A stretch of DNA of 64,000 bases from an uncultured Rhizobium sp. (GCA_945952415.1 CAMFIF010000013.1:42373-106372); one strand, 5' to 3'. Shown: positions 28,727 through 38,576, numbered from the stretch's first letter. Numbers and translations are program-made. The notes: generated from the letters alone by a model not told the origin.

Positions 28727-29128
28727 ATGAAGGCAACCGAGATCATCCGCGCCTATTACGACGCCTTCAACCGGCGCGACATGGATGCATTCTTCAACCT
28801 TCTGGATGATGACGTCATTCATGACGTGAACCAGGGACAGCGCGAGATCGGCAAGGAGGCCTTTCGCCGCTTCATGGGCGACATGAATGCGGCCTACAAG
28901 GAAGAGCTGCACGACATGGTGATCTTCTCCAATGAGGATGGCACTCGCGCTGCCGCGGAATTCCAGCTCACCGGCACTTATACGGAGACCGCGGAGGGTT
29001 TTCCGGAAGCGCATGGCCAGAGCTATACGCTGCTGGTCGGTGCCTTTTTCGAGATCCGCAACGGCAAGATCGCCCGCGTGACCAATTATTACAATGTCAA
29101 CGACTGGCTGCGGCAGGTGCGGGGCTGA
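28727..29128 (+). CDS. SnoaL-like (NTF2 fold) protein, ketosteroid isomerase-related
   Basis: 133-residue cone-fold protein with the typical opening IIRAYYDAFNRRDMDAFFNLLDDDVIHDVNQG and the end strand GKIARVTNYYNVNDWLRQV. NTF2-fold proteins of this size are isomerases, hydrolases or binding proteins; the function here is unknown. ATG 28727 is preceded by GGAG six bases upstream. ATG 28715 in the same frame overlaps that site and is less likely. Confidence 0.88.
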   Translation: MKATEIIRAYYDAFNRRDMDAFFNLLDDDVIHDVNQGQREIGKEAFRRFMGDMNAAYKEELHDMVIFSNEDGTRAAAEFQLTGTYTETAEGFPEAHGQSYTLLVGAFFEIRNGKIARVTNYYNVNDWLRQVRG

Positions 29129-29258
29129 AATCCGCCCGGCTGGCCGTCCGTGAGGGCAGATTTCCCGCGCGGCGGTGGGGGAAAGCGCGCTTCGCTCATC
29201 AAAATGCCGCGATTTGTGTTATGGGCTTCTTCCGGATTTACTTACGGAGCCTGATTCC

Positions 29259-29924
29259 ATGATGAAGCGCATTGCCCTTGTTGCCCTTGCCGCGACCTAT
29301 CTCGCAGGCTGCACGACCACCGATCCCTATACGGGCGAACAGAAGATGTCGAACACCGCTGGCGGCGCGCTTCTGGGCGCCGGTGCCGGCGCTCTTGCCG
29401 GCCTTGCCGTCGGCGGCGATGCGGTGGAGCGCCGCAACGGGGCGCTGATCGGGGCGGCCATCGGTGGCCTCGCCGGCGGCGCCATCGGCAATTACATGGA
29501 CAATCAGGAAGCGGAGCTGCGCGCACAGCTGCAGGGCACGGGCATTTCCGTCACCCGCGCGGGTGACCGCATCATCCTCAACATGCCCTCCAACATCACC
29601 TTCAACGTGGATCAGGACGGGCTGAAGCCCGGCTTCTTCCCGACGCTGAACTCGGTGGCGCTGGTTCTGAAGAAGTTCGACAAGACGCTGATCGACATCA
29701 ACGGCCATACGGATTCCACCGGCAGCGCTGCCCATAACCAGGATCTGTCGGAGCGCCGCGCGCTGGCGGTTGCGAGCTATCTCGGCGGACAGGGCATCGA
29801 GCAGCGGCGCATCTCGGCGGTCGGCTTCGGCGCATCGCGCCCGATTGCGTCCAACGCCTCGGAGGCGGGCCGCGCCCAGAACCGCCGCGTGGAAATCACC
29901 ATCGCGCCGATCAACGCCGGCTGA
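29259..29924 (+). CDS. OmpA family lipoprotein with glycine-zipper segment
   Basis: 221-residue outer-membrane lipoprotein. The signal peptide ends in the lipobox LAGC, so the mature chain starts at that Cys. A glycine-zipper region (GGALLGAGAGALAGLAVGG and GAAIGGLAGGAIGNYMDNQ) precedes an OmpA C-terminal domain. That domain has the peptidoglycan-binding signature DINGHTDSTGSAAHNQDLSERRA...RRISAVGFG. It probably tethers the outer membrane to peptidoglycan (YiaD-like). GGAG lies about nine bases before ATG 29259; ATG 29262 follows at once and is an equally short alternative. Confidence 0.94.
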   Translation: MMKRIALVALAATYLAGCTTTDPYTGEQKMSNTAGGALLGAGAGALAGLAVGGDAVERRNGALIGAAIGGLAGGAIGNYMDNQEAELRAQLQGTGISVTRAGDRIILNMPSNITFNVDQDGLKPGFFPTLNSVALVLKKFDKTLIDINGHTDSTGSAAHNQDLSERRALAVASYLGGQGIEQRRISAVGFGASRPIASNASEAGRAQNRRVEITIAPINAG

Positions 29925-29956
29925 CCTGAACCAAGGGACCGGGGAGGAGGAACCGC

Positions 29957-31357
29957 ATGCGTGCCGATGCCAGGCCCGGTCCCCGCAACGAGGCGGGGAT
30001 TTCCGCCATACTGCCGGAACTGGCCGCCCGGTTCGGCGGGCGGTTCCAGACCGGAGAGGCGGTGAGGGCGCATCACGCCCACACCACCACCTATCTGCCG
30101 GCGCAGATGCCCGACGGCGTGGTCTTCATCGAGACGCGCGAGGATGTCGTGGATGTCGTCCGGCTCGCCGCGCTGCATCGCGTGCCCCTCATTCCCTTCG
30201 GCACGGGGTCCTCGCTGGAGGGGCAGGTCAATGCGCCGCATGGGGGCATTTCGCTCGATTTAAGCGGCATGAACCGGCTTCTTGCCGTCAATCCAGGCGA
30301 TCTCGACTGCACGGTGGAGCCCGGCATCACCCGCGAAGCGCTGAATATGGCGCTGCGTGATACCGGGCTTTTCTTTCCCATCGATCCCGGTGCCAATGCC
30401 TCGATCGGCGGCATGACCGCGACGCGGGCATCAGGCACGAATGCGGTGCGCTATGGCACGATGAAGGACAACGTGCTGGCGCTTTCGGTGGTCACCGCGA
30501 AGGGCGAGGAGATCCGCACCGCCCGCCGCGCGAAAAAATCCTCCGCGGGCTATGACATGACCCGGCTGTTCGTCGGGGCGGAAGGCACGCTCGGGATCAT
30601 AACATCCATCACGCTGCGGCTGCAGGGCATTCCGGAAGTGATCGCCGGCGGCACCTGCCATTTTCCGGACATGGAATCCGCCTGCAATGCGGTGATCATG
30701 ACCATCCAGCTTGGCATACCCGTGGCGCGGATCGAGCTTCTCGATCCCATGCAGGTAAGGGCCTGCAACGCCTATTCGGGCCTGTCGCAGCGGGAGGCGC
30801 CGACGCTTTTTCTCGAATTTCACGGCAGCCGCGCCTCGGTGGACCTGCAATCGGCCGAATTCTCGGCCATCGTTGCCGAATGCGGCGGATCGCCCTTCGA
30901 ATGGACCGTGGATGCGGCGGAGCGGGCAAGGCTCTGGAAGGCGCGGCACAATGCCTATTTCGCTGCCCGTGCCCTTGCGCCGCATCTGGACGCGGTTTCG
31001 ACCGATGTCTGCGTGCCGATTTCGCGGCTGGCGGAATGTGTCGGCGAAACCCAGGCGGACATTGCCGCCCATGGCTTCCTCGCACCCATCGTCGGCCATG
31101 CGGGTGACGGCAATTTCCATGTTCTGCTGCTCTTCGACGGCAAGTCGGCCGCCGATGTGGAGCGGGCGGAGGCCTTCCTGCAACGGCTCAACGACCGGGC
31201 ACTTGCCATGGACGGCACCTGCACGGGCGAACATGGCATCGGGCAGGGGAAGAAATCCTTCCTCGGGGCGGAGCTTGGCGGCACCGTCGATCTCATGCGG
31301 CAGGTGAAGCAGGCGCTCGATCCCAATGGCATCTTCAATCCGGGCAAGATTTTCTGA
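29957..31357 (+). CDS. FAD-linked oxidase, probable D-lactate dehydrogenase
   Basis: 466-residue flavoprotein of the vanillyl-alcohol oxidase/GlcD family. The FAD-binding domain shows IPFGTGSSLEGQVNAP, PGITREALN, PIDPGANASIGGM and GTEGTLGIIT-like VGAEGTLGIITSITL. The cap domain ends with VGHAGDGNFHVLL and GEHGIGQGKKSFL. The spacing and PIDPGAN...TNAVRYG match cytochrome-linked D-lactate dehydrogenases, but glycolate or another 2-hydroxy acid is possible. It lies 32 bases after the lipoprotein gene. No glcE/glcF partner is present, which argues against a glycolate oxidase complex. Confidence 0.9.
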   Translation: MRADARPGPRNEAGISAILPELAARFGGRFQTGEAVRAHHAHTTTYLPAQMPDGVVFIETREDVVDVVRLAALHRVPLIPFGTGSSLEGQVNAPHGGISLDLSGMNRLLAVNPGDLDCTVEPGITREALNMALRDTGLFFPIDPGANASIGGMTATRASGTNAVRYGTMKDNVLALSVVTAKGEEIRTARRAKKSSAGYDMTRLFVGAEGTLGIITSITLRLQGIPEVIAGGTCHFPDMESACNAVIMTIQLGIPVARIELLDPMQVRACNAYSGLSQREAPTLFLEFHGSRASVDLQSAEFSAIVAECGGSPFEWTVDAAERARLWKARHNAYFAARALAPHLDAVSTDVCVPISRLAECVGETQADIAAHGFLAPIVGHAGDGNFHVLLLFDGKSAADVERAEAFLQRLNDRALAMDGTCTGEHGIGQGKKSFLGAELGGTVDLMRQVKQALDPNGIFNPGKIF

Positions 31358-31553
31358 AGACCGCGCGGAGGCTTGCCGCGCGCTCCATCCTTATATCAGG
31401 AAATGCGTGAATTTCCCGGCGCACTGCGCTAAGACCAGTTCTCCCCCACTGGTTCCAAACCGGTTGTTCCCTTTCGGTTTCCTTTGTTCTAGGGTCCGGG
31501 CGGCCGCGGGCCGTGGGGTTCTGCGCCATCAATGATGTTCGGGTGATGTTTCG

Positions 31554-34500
31554 GTGCTAGGTCGAATTCTGGTATTCCTCGGTGGGCTGGTGGTCCTGCT
31601 GCTCTTCGTGGCATTGCTGGCGCCATTCTTCGTGGACTGGACCGGCTTTCGCCAGCAGTTCGAGGATCAGGCAAGCCGCATCATCGGCAAGAAGGTGGTG
31701 GTGCATGGCTCCGTCGATGCCCGTCTTCTGCCTTTCCCGTCGATCACCATGAACGATGTCTGGGTCGGCAGCGAGCCGGACGGCCAGCCGCAGGTGCGGG
31801 TATCCCGCTTTTCCATGGATGCGGAACTCGCGCCCGTGCTTTCCGGCGAGGCGCTCATCTTCGACATGCGGATCGAGGACATGCAGGCCCGCATCCGGCT
31901 TCTGCCCGATGGCACGCTGGACTGGATGCGCGGCAGCCGGCCGCAGATCCCGGCGCGCAACATCGTCCTCGAAAATGTCCGCATCCGCAACGGCAACGTT
32001 ACCTTCATCGACGAACAGTCCGGGCGTACCCGCAAGCTCACGGCGCTCAATGCCGCCATGTCGGCCAAATCGCTGGCCGGGCCGTGGAAGGCCGTGGGCG
32101 ATGCGGTGCTGGATGGCGAGCCGGGGCGCTTCTCCATTTCCACCAGCCTTGACGACGCCAACAAGGCGGCGGGCATGTATCTGCGCGCCCGCATCATGCC
32201 GTCGAACCGGCCCTTCGGTGCGGAACTCGAGGGCCAGCTTGCGGTGATCGACGGCAAGCCGAGCTACAAGGGCACGTTCCTTGCCTTCCTGCAGCAGGGC
32301 GACGAGACGCAGAAGCCCGACCCTGCGCGCCCGGCGCCGCGGCTTAAAGGATCATTCGAGCTCACCAACGAGAAGATCCGGGTGCCGGACTATCGCCTGG
32401 AAGTGGGTGATGAGGCCGATCCCTATGTGGTGACCGGCGAGGCGACGCTCGATACGGGAAAGGAACAGGAATTCCTGCTTCTGGCCGATGGACAGCAGAT
32501 CGACGTGGCGCGCATCGATTACAGCGGTGCGGCCGGGAAGACCGGGCGCGACCCCGGCGATACCGTGCGCAAGCGCTTCGAGCATTTTGCCGGGATCATT
32601 TCCAGCATTCCCATTCCCACCGTACCGGGCCGGGCCAGCCTGAAGCTGCCTGCGATCCTGATCGGCGATACGTCTATCCGCGATGTCCGGCTGGATATTC
32701 GGCCCACCAATGGGGGCTGGGTGGTGGATAATGCGGTGGCCACCCTGCCGGGCCGGACGCAAATGGAGGCAAAAGGCGTTCTCGGCCTCAAGGGGCCGCC
32801 TGCCTTCAACGGGCACATGCTGGTGGCATCCCGCCAGCCGACCGGCCTTGCCTCCTGGCTTTCGGGGGAGGTGGACCCGCATATCCGCGACATGGCGGCG
32901 CTCGGTTTCGAGGCGAATGTGCGGCTGACCCCCGACCTCCAGCGTTTCGACCGGCTGGAACTCCAGATGGGGGATGCGACGCTGAAAGGCCGCATAGAGC
33001 GGCAATCCGTGCCCGGACAGCCCATGGCGCTCACCGCCCAGCTTTCCGGCAACCGGATCGATCTCGATAATCTCCGCGCGCTTGCGACGCTGTTCGGCAA
33101 GGACGGCAAGGCGGATCTCAGCGGCCATGCCATCGCCGCTGAACTCAAGGCCGAGCGCTTCTCCGCCTTCGGGATGGAGGCGCACCAGACCGAAACGGTC
33201 TTCACGCTGGCCAATAATGCGCTTTCCATCGAGCGCTTCAGCACGAAGGATCTGGCGGGCGCGCAGATCAATGCCATCGGGCGGGCCGATTTCAGCAAGG
33301 ACGATCTCGGCGCCAATGGCCGGCTGAGCTTCAAGGCGGCCGATCCCGCGCCCTTCCTTGCCATGATCGCCCAGAAGCTGCCGGCCGATCCGCTGCTTGG
33401 CCACCTGCTTCGCCATGCCGGCTGGTTTGCCGATACGGAGCTCAAGGTCACCCTGGCGGCGGGCGGCAAGGACCGGACCGGCCTTTCCGTCAAGCTTGCC
33501 GGCACCAGCAATGGCAGCCGGGTGGATCTCGATCTTGGCCTTGCCGATCCTGCCGCCTATCCAAAGGGGGCGGGGCTCAATCTGCAGGCGACGCTTGAAA
33601 ATCCGAAGGCCAACGTGCTGCTCGGGCAGGCGGGCCTGGAGCCGCTGCCCTTCGATGCGGTGGAAAAGGGCGTTCTTTCGCTTCGGATCGCGGAAACGAA
33701 GGAGGGGGACAATGACGTTTCGCTCGCCCTCAATGCGGGCAAGACTGCCTTTTCGGTGAGTGGCAAGGCCGCCTTTGCCAGCGATGCTGGCTTGAGCGGG
33801 CAGTTCCAGACCCGGCTCGAAAGCGACGACGCCACGCCCTATCTGCTGATGACGGGCATTGCGCTTCCGCGCATGGGGCTCGGCATGCCCGGCGCGCTTG
33901 GTGCCGGTCTTGCGATCTCGCCCGATACGATCGACATCACCGATCTCAAGGGCTCTGTTGCGGGAACCAGTGTTTCCGGCCGCATCACCATCGACCGTCG
34001 GAGCGAGGCGCTCAAGGCCTCCGGACAGCTGGCGCTCAGCGAGGCGGATCTCGGCTGGATTGCGGAAAGCGTCTATGGGCCGATCACCGATGCCGAGGGC
34101 AAGCTCTCCGCCGATACGTTCGGCGACAGCCTGCTTTCGAACAGCAATCTCTCCATCGACCTCACCGCCCAGACACTCCATACCGGCCTTGGCGGCCCGG
34201 TGCGGAATTTCCACAGCCGGCTCACCGCATCCGATGGCGAGCTGGTGCTGAACGATGCGACCGGCGACTGGGCCGGCGGCTCGATCGGCGGTACCGCCCG
34301 CTTCGGCAATACGGGCGGTTCGGGCTATCTGCAGGTGAATCTGCAGGCGGCAAACGGCGCGACACCGGCCATTTCCTGGTATCGCCCGGGCGGCATGCCG
34401 CTTGCCGACGGGCGCTTTTCGCTGAAACTTTCCGGCGAGGCGGCGGGCAAGAGCGCGGCGGAGCTGGTGAAGGGGCTTGGCGGCTCCGGCGAATTGCGGC

Positions 34501-35252
34501 TGAATGGCCTTTCCATTTCCGGCCTCAATCTCGGCCTGCTTCCGCCGGTGCTGGCGGAAATGGACAAGACCGAGGGCGAAATCGATACGTCACGGGTCGG
34601 CGGGCTTGTCGGCGGCCTGCTTGGCGCGGGCGACACGGCGCTTGGCGACGTCACCATTCCCTTCTCGCTCGGCGGGGGCAATCTGGTGGTACAGCCGGTT
34701 ACGATCAACCGGCCTGAAGCGGCGCTGACCGTGGAGGGAGACGTGGATCTGGCCCAGATGACGCTCACCGCTTCCGCCACGCTGGCGCTTGCGGCGGGGC
34801 CGGAGGCGGTCGAAGGGGCGGATCCGCAGCTTCGCCTCGATTTCACCGGGCCGCTCGAACAGCCCTCGATGCGTGTCGATACGTTGGGGCTGACCAATTT
34901 CCTGTCCTTGCGCGCCTTCGAGCGGGAGCGGCACCGGGTCGACCGTTTGCAGGCCATTGCGCAGGAAAAACTGCGGCTGCGCCGCGAGGCCACCTATTAC
35001 GCGGCGCGGGCCGCCGAACGGGAACGCCAGCGCCAGGCCGAGGCCGAGGCGGCAGCAAGGGCTGCCGCCGAACAGGCGGCGGAGGCCGAGCGCCAGCGTC
35101 AGCGGCTGAACCGGCCGGTCGACCAGCCGGCGGGGCTCGAATTCGAAGGGCCGGCGCAGCCGGGCGTCATCCCGACGCCGCAGCCTGTCATGCCTGTCGA
35201 TCCCGGGCAGCAGGTGATCCGCGGCTCGACCCTGCCGCCGCCGGCTCAGTGA
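31554..35252 (+). CDS. AsmA family protein with charged C-terminal tail
   Basis: 1232-residue protein. One N-terminal membrane helix (LVFLGGLVVLLLFVALLAPFFV) is followed by the AsmA opening FVDWTGFRQQFEDQASRIIGKKVVVHGSVDARLLPFPSITMNDV and a very long periplasmic beta-rich region. The AsmA C-terminal module (about 940-1110) includes LSGEAAGKSAAELVKGLGGSGEL. Proteins of this family are thought to carry phospholipid between the two membranes. The last 110 residues form an Arg/Glu/Ala-rich helix, then a Pro-rich end. The start is GTG 31554. The preceding 196 bases hold no gene; a hairpin ACCAGT/ACTGGT lies at 31434-31453. Confidence 0.9.
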   Translation: MLGRILVFLGGLVVLLLFVALLAPFFVDWTGFRQQFEDQASRIIGKKVVVHGSVDARLLPFPSITMNDVWVGSEPDGQPQVRVSRFSMDAELAPVLSGEALIFDMRIEDMQARIRLLPDGTLDWMRGSRPQIPARNIVLENVRIRNGNVTFIDEQSGRTRKLTALNAAMSAKSLAGPWKAVGDAVLDGEPGRFSISTSLDDANKAAGMYLRARIMPSNRPFGAELEGQLAVIDGKPSYKGTFLAFLQQGDETQKPDPARPAPRLKGSFELTNEKIRVPDYRLEVGDEADPYVVTGEATLDTGKEQEFLLLADGQQIDVARIDYSGAAGKTGRDPGDTVRKRFEHFAGIISSIPIPTVPGRASLKLPAILIGDTSIRDVRLDIRPTNGGWVVDNAVATLPGRTQMEAKGVLGLKGPPAFNGHMLVASRQPTGLASWLSGEVDPHIRDMAALGFEANVRLTPDLQRFDRLELQMGDATLKGRIERQSVPGQPMALTAQLSGNRIDLDNLRALATLFGKDGKADLSGHAIAAELKAERFSAFGMEAHQTETVFTLANNALSIERFSTKDLAGAQINAIGRADFSKDDLGANGRLSFKAADPAPFLAMIAQKLPADPLLGHLLRHAGWFADTELKVTLAAGGKDRTGLSVKLAGTSNGSRVDLDLGLADPAAYPKGAGLNLQATLENPKANVLLGQAGLEPLPFDAVEKGVLSLRIAETKEGDNDVSLALNAGKTAFSVSGKAAFASDAGLSGQFQTRLESDDATPYLLMTGIALPRMGLGMPGALGAGLAISPDTIDITDLKGSVAGTSVSGRITIDRRSEALKASGQLALSEADLGWIAESVYGPITDAEGKLSADTFGDSLLSNSNLSIDLTAQTLHTGLGGPVRNFHSRLTASDGELVLNDATGDWAGGSIGGTARFGNTGGSGYLQVNLQAANGATPAISWYRPGGMPLADGRFSLKLSGEAAGKSAAELVKGLGGSGELRLNGLSISGLNLGLLPPVLAEMDKTEGEIDTSRVGGLVGGLLGAGDTALGDVTIPFSLGGGNLVVQPVTINRPEAALTVEGDVDLAQMTLTASATLALAAGPEAVEGADPQLRLDFTGPLEQPSMRVDTLGLTNFLSLRAFERERHRVDRLQAIAQEKLRLRREATYYAARAAERERQRQAEAEAAARAAAEQAAEAERQRQRLNRPVDQPAGLEFEGPAQPGVIPTPQPVMPVDPGQQVIRGSTLPPPAQ

Positions 35253-35464
35253 GCGGCCTTTGCCGCCTGCAAGGCTTGCAGCACATGGAGGCGCAGTGCC
35301 GAGGAGAGGTTTCCTCCTTGGCGCGCATCGTCGATTTCGGCAATGAGGGCGGCCAGCGGTATGGCCCGTGCCTCTGCCAGCGCCTTCAGCGCCTCGTAAA
35401 AGGGTTCTTCCAGCGAGAAGCTGGTGCGATGGCCGTGAAGTGTGGCGGAATATTTCCGGATCAT
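35246..35464 (-). CDS. Ribbon-helix-helix domain protein
   Basis: 72-residue protein beginning MIRKYSATLHGHRTSFSLEEPFYEALKALAEARAIPLAALIAEID, the compact ribbon-helix-helix fold seen in the RHH_4 family of alphaproteobacteria. It is a likely small DNA-binding regulator, with unknown targets. ATG 35464 is chosen; 21 earlier codons are open but not conserved. It is the last gene of the sspB-DUF4169-RHH series, and its final bases overlap the AsmA stop in convergent orientation. Confidence 0.85.
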   Translation of the reverse strand: MIRKYSATLHGHRTSFSLEEPFYEALKALAEARAIPLAALIAEIDDARQGGNLSSALRLHVLQALQAAKAAH

Positions 35465-35545
35465 CGGGGCGACCGGTTCAGAAACAGAATGAGGATGCTG
35501 TAAGTCTGGTTCGACGCTTTGCCGCAACGACAGAAAAATGAAGGA

Positions 35546-35749
35546 TCATTCCCCGGCGGTGCCATCGTCGGCCCCGGTCAGCCGGCCCTGGTCGAGACGC
35601 TTTTCGGCCTGTTCGTTCAGCGCACGGGTGAGGGATTTTTCGGCCTTGGTGCGGCCGAAGGTCAGGCGGTTCTGTTCCGCCTGCCTTTCCTTTTCGATGC
35701 GGGCTTTCGCCTTGCGGGCCTGGCGGAGATTGACGATCTCGGCGGCCAT
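35546..35749 (-). CDS. DUF4169 family protein
   Basis: 67-residue highly charged, helical protein (MAAEIVNLRQARKAKARIEKERQAEQNRLTFGRTKAEK...) matching DUF4169, a small family found in Rhizobiales. Its function is unknown. It starts six bases after the sspB stop and precedes the ribbon-helix-helix gene, so the three probably form one operon. The acidic C terminus contrasts with the basic N-terminal half. Confidence 0.87.
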   Translation of the reverse strand: MAAEIVNLRQARKAKARIEKERQAEQNRLTFGRTKAEKSLTRALNEQAEKRLDQGRLTGADDGTAGE

Positions 35750-35755
35750 GGCGGA

Positions 35756-36256
35756 TTACTGCTTCTTGCGGAAAGAATCGAGCGAGATGACGGAGGCTTC
35801 CTTCTTCTCGTCATCGCCTGCGGGCTTGGCTTCCGTTTCCACCTTGTCGACGGGATAGGCGGTGATTTCGGCGGAATCCAGCTGGTCCTCGCCAGCGGCG
35901 GGTACATCGAATTCCATCTCGAAATTCACCGAAGGATCGTAGAAGCCGCGGATCGCATTGAAGGGAATAACGAGCTTTTCCGGCGTATCGGAGAAGGAGA
36001 GGCCGATCTCGAAGGCCGAATCGGTAACCTTCAGGTCCCAGAACTGGTGCTGGATCACGATGGTCATCTGTTCAGCGTACTTGGCCTTCAGATGCTGCGA
36101 CAGGCGCACGCCCGGCGCGCCGGTGAGGAAGGTAATGTAGAAGTGATGGTCACCCGGCAGACGGCCGGTTGAGGCGACTTCGGAAAGCACCTTGCGGATC
36201 ACGCCGCGCAAGGCGTCCTGTGCCAGAATATCGTAACGGATATGATCCTGCCCCAT
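35756..36256 (-). CDS. sspB: SspB family ClpXP adaptor
   Basis: 166-residue adaptor that binds ssrA-tagged proteins and delivers them to the ClpXP protease. The body (MGQDHIRYDILAQDALRGVIRKVLSEVA ... FLTGAPGVRLSQHLKAKY ... MTIVIQHQFWDLKV) matches the alphaproteobacterial SspB-alpha type. The acidic linker ends in a ClpX-contacting tail, ASVISLDSFRKKQ. The start is ATG 36256 with AGGAA upstream; 23 earlier codons are open but not conserved. The tmRNA gene that makes its substrate tag lies about 240 bases upstream on the same strand. Confidence 0.95.
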   Translation of the reverse strand: MGQDHIRYDILAQDALRGVIRKVLSEVASTGRLPGDHHFYITFLTGAPGVRLSQHLKAKYAEQMTIVIQHQFWDLKVTDSAFEIGLSFSDTPEKLVIPFNAIRGFYDPSVNFEMEFDVPAAGEDQLDSAEITAYPVDKVETEAKPAGDDEKKEASVISLDSFRKKQ

Positions 36257-36436
36257 CGGTTCCTGTCTTTCCACTTCTTGCCGTCGCAAGACGGCCTGTT
36301 CACCTGTCTGGTAGAGCGCCGCCATCCTAAGGGCAATCCCTTAAAGAATATGAAGACGGACTCTTCGAATTGATACGACGCCGTCATGCGGCGCGGACGC
36401 AAGTCAGGTGTTCTTTATGCCATTTGTCGTTCGCCG

Positions 36437-36461
36437 ACAAAACCCCTTCCGGCATGAAGGG
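36437..36461 (-). terminator. Possible terminator of ssrA
   Basis: CCCTTC/GAAGGG stem (36461-36456 with 36449-36444 on the minus strand), followed by GGTTTTG. It lies about 45 bases beyond the likely 3' end of the tmRNA coding piece and before the sspB leader. The stem is short. Confidence 0.4.
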
Positions 36462-36496
36462 ACCGGCCGGCTTCAAAAAAAATCGTCACAGGGGGA

Positions 36497-36828
36497 GAAG
36501 GGAAGGTGGAGGTTTCTGTTGCCAGGTACCTCCGAACCCCGCCTCAAGGTGCTAACCAGGAGGGCTTAGGTCGGGTTTCCCGCACCGCCATTAGGCAGCG
36601 AGAGCATAACCCTTAGCGTTGTTGTCGTTTGCAACTACACTTTTTGACCCGATAACGGCGGTATCATGCCGAGCAAAAGAACGATCTTTACACCCTTGTC
36701 GATCCTATTTCGCCCCCATCAGAAGCCGCCCTTGCCGGCGGTTTGTGGTGGAGGCGCCGGGTACCGCCCCCGGGTCCAATAGGTTTATTTCACCGTCAGT
36801 TTATTGCCATAGCCGATCCGAGGACCGG
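36497..36828 (-). ncRNA. ssrA: Two-piece (circularly permuted) tmRNA
   Basis: On the minus strand the acceptor piece comes first: a T-arm (CCGGG-GGCGGTA-CCCGG), the acceptor strand CGCCTCC, A and an encoded CCA ending at 36746. After a 28-base spacer the coding piece begins at 36717 with GGGGGCG, which pairs with CGCCTCC with one G-U. It continues with the GGATCGAC core. The tag frame (36632 to 36591), after TAGTT and resume codon GCA, encodes ANDNNAKGYALAA and a TAA stop. Acceptor-first order is the alphaproteobacterial permuted form. The 5' and outer 3' limits are approximate. tmRNA rescues stalled ribosomes and marks the peptide for ClpXP. Confidence 0.93.
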
Positions 36829-36836
36829 CAAGAGAC

Positions 36837-36865
36837 ATATAGGGGTTTGCCGGGGCGGTGAAAAG
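36837..36865 (-). promoter_or_regulatory. ssrA promoter
   Basis: On the minus strand CTTTTC (36865-36860), 17 bases and CTATAT (36842-36837) match the alphaproteobacterial consensus CTTGAC-N17-CTATAT except for two bases in the -35. Transcription would start near 36829, just before the tmRNA acceptor piece. It points away from thyA. Confidence 0.65.
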
Positions 36866-36971
36866 AGGTTCCATCATAAAAGCGGACGCGAAAATTTTGG
36901 AAACTCGGAAAGGCCGATTGGCGTTCGGGGCGAGGGGCTGTATGGCTTCTTGATCAATCAGGAGAGGCCAG

Positions 36972-37886
36972 ATGAGACATCCCGAGGAACAGTATCTCGA
37001 TATCGTCAGGCACCTTCTCGCCAGGGGAGACCGGCGGATCGACCGCACGGGCGTCGGCACGTTTTCGCTTTTCGGAGCGATGATGCGCTTCGATCTCTCG
37101 GAAGGACAGTTCCCGGTCTTCACCACCAAGAAGGTCTACTGGAAGACCGCCGTGAAGGAGATGCTCTGGTTCCTGACCGGCAGAACCGATCTGCGCTCGC
37201 TCTTGCAGCAGAATATCAGGATCTGGACCGACTGGCCGCTCGATGCCTATCGCAAGGCCACGGGCGAGGCGATTTCACAGGAGGATTTCGAGGCGCGGAT
37301 TCTCAAAGACGATGGCTTTTCCGAGCGCTGGGGCGATCTCGGCCCGATCTACGGAAAGCAATGGCGCCGCTGGCTGGATGCGGAGGGACGGGAGCATGAT
37401 CAGGTCGCAAGCGTGATCGAGACGCTGAAGACCAATCCCTCGAGCCGGCGCATGCTGTTCCACGCCTGGAATGTCGCCGAACTCGACCGCATGGCTCTCC
37501 ATCCCTGCCACATGACCTACCAGTTCCATGTGGCGGGGCTTCAGGATAGCGGCCGCAAGCCCCGGCTTTCGTTGATGGTGATGCAGCGCTCCTGCGACAT
37601 CCTGCTTGGCGCACCCTTCAATATCTGCCAGCAGGCGGCGCTGCTGGCCATGGTGGCGAAGGTGGTGGACATGGAGCCGGGCGAGCTGATCTGGGCGGGT
37701 GGGGACGTGCATCTCTACCTCAACCATCTCGAACAGGCGCAGGAGCAGGTCTCGCGCGCCCCCTTCGCCTTCCCGACGCTCCATCTGGCGCGGCAGCCCG
37801 GAAGCATCGATGATTTCCGCATCGAGGATTTCGAGGTCAGGGATTATCGCTCGCATGAGCGGATCGAGGCGCCCGTCGCGGTGTGA
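36972..37886 (+). CDS. thyA: Thymidylate synthase ThyA
   Basis: 304-residue enzyme making dTMP from dUMP with methylene-tetrahydrofolate. It has the dUMP/folate residues in DRTGVGTFSLFG, the catalytic Cys in LHPCHMTYQFHV, the phosphate-binding MQRSCDILLGAPFNI and HLYLNHLEQ. It is longer than the E. coli type (264) because of an insert after the IWTDW segment (about 85-125), like the Lactobacillus casei form. GGAGAGG precedes ATG 36972. folA is 0.9 kb downstream on the same strand, with a minus-strand glutathione transferase between them. Confidence 0.97.
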   Translation: MRHPEEQYLDIVRHLLARGDRRIDRTGVGTFSLFGAMMRFDLSEGQFPVFTTKKVYWKTAVKEMLWFLTGRTDLRSLLQQNIRIWTDWPLDAYRKATGEAISQEDFEARILKDDGFSERWGDLGPIYGKQWRRWLDAEGREHDQVASVIETLKTNPSSRRMLFHAWNVAELDRMALHPCHMTYQFHVAGLQDSGRKPRLSLMVMQRSCDILLGAPFNICQQAALLAMVAKVVDMEPGELIWAGGDVHLYLNHLEQAQEQVSRAPFAFPTLHLARQPGSIDDFRIEDFEVRDYRSHERIEAPVAV

Positions 37887-37910
37887 CGGGCCCGCCGGGA
37901 GCCGACCCGG

Positions 37911-38576
<666 letters not shown>

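Noticed and set aside
36743..37399. 218-codon plus-strand ORF spanning the ssrA region and thyA
   Set aside because: Overlaps the tmRNA on the other strand and runs out of frame through thyA.
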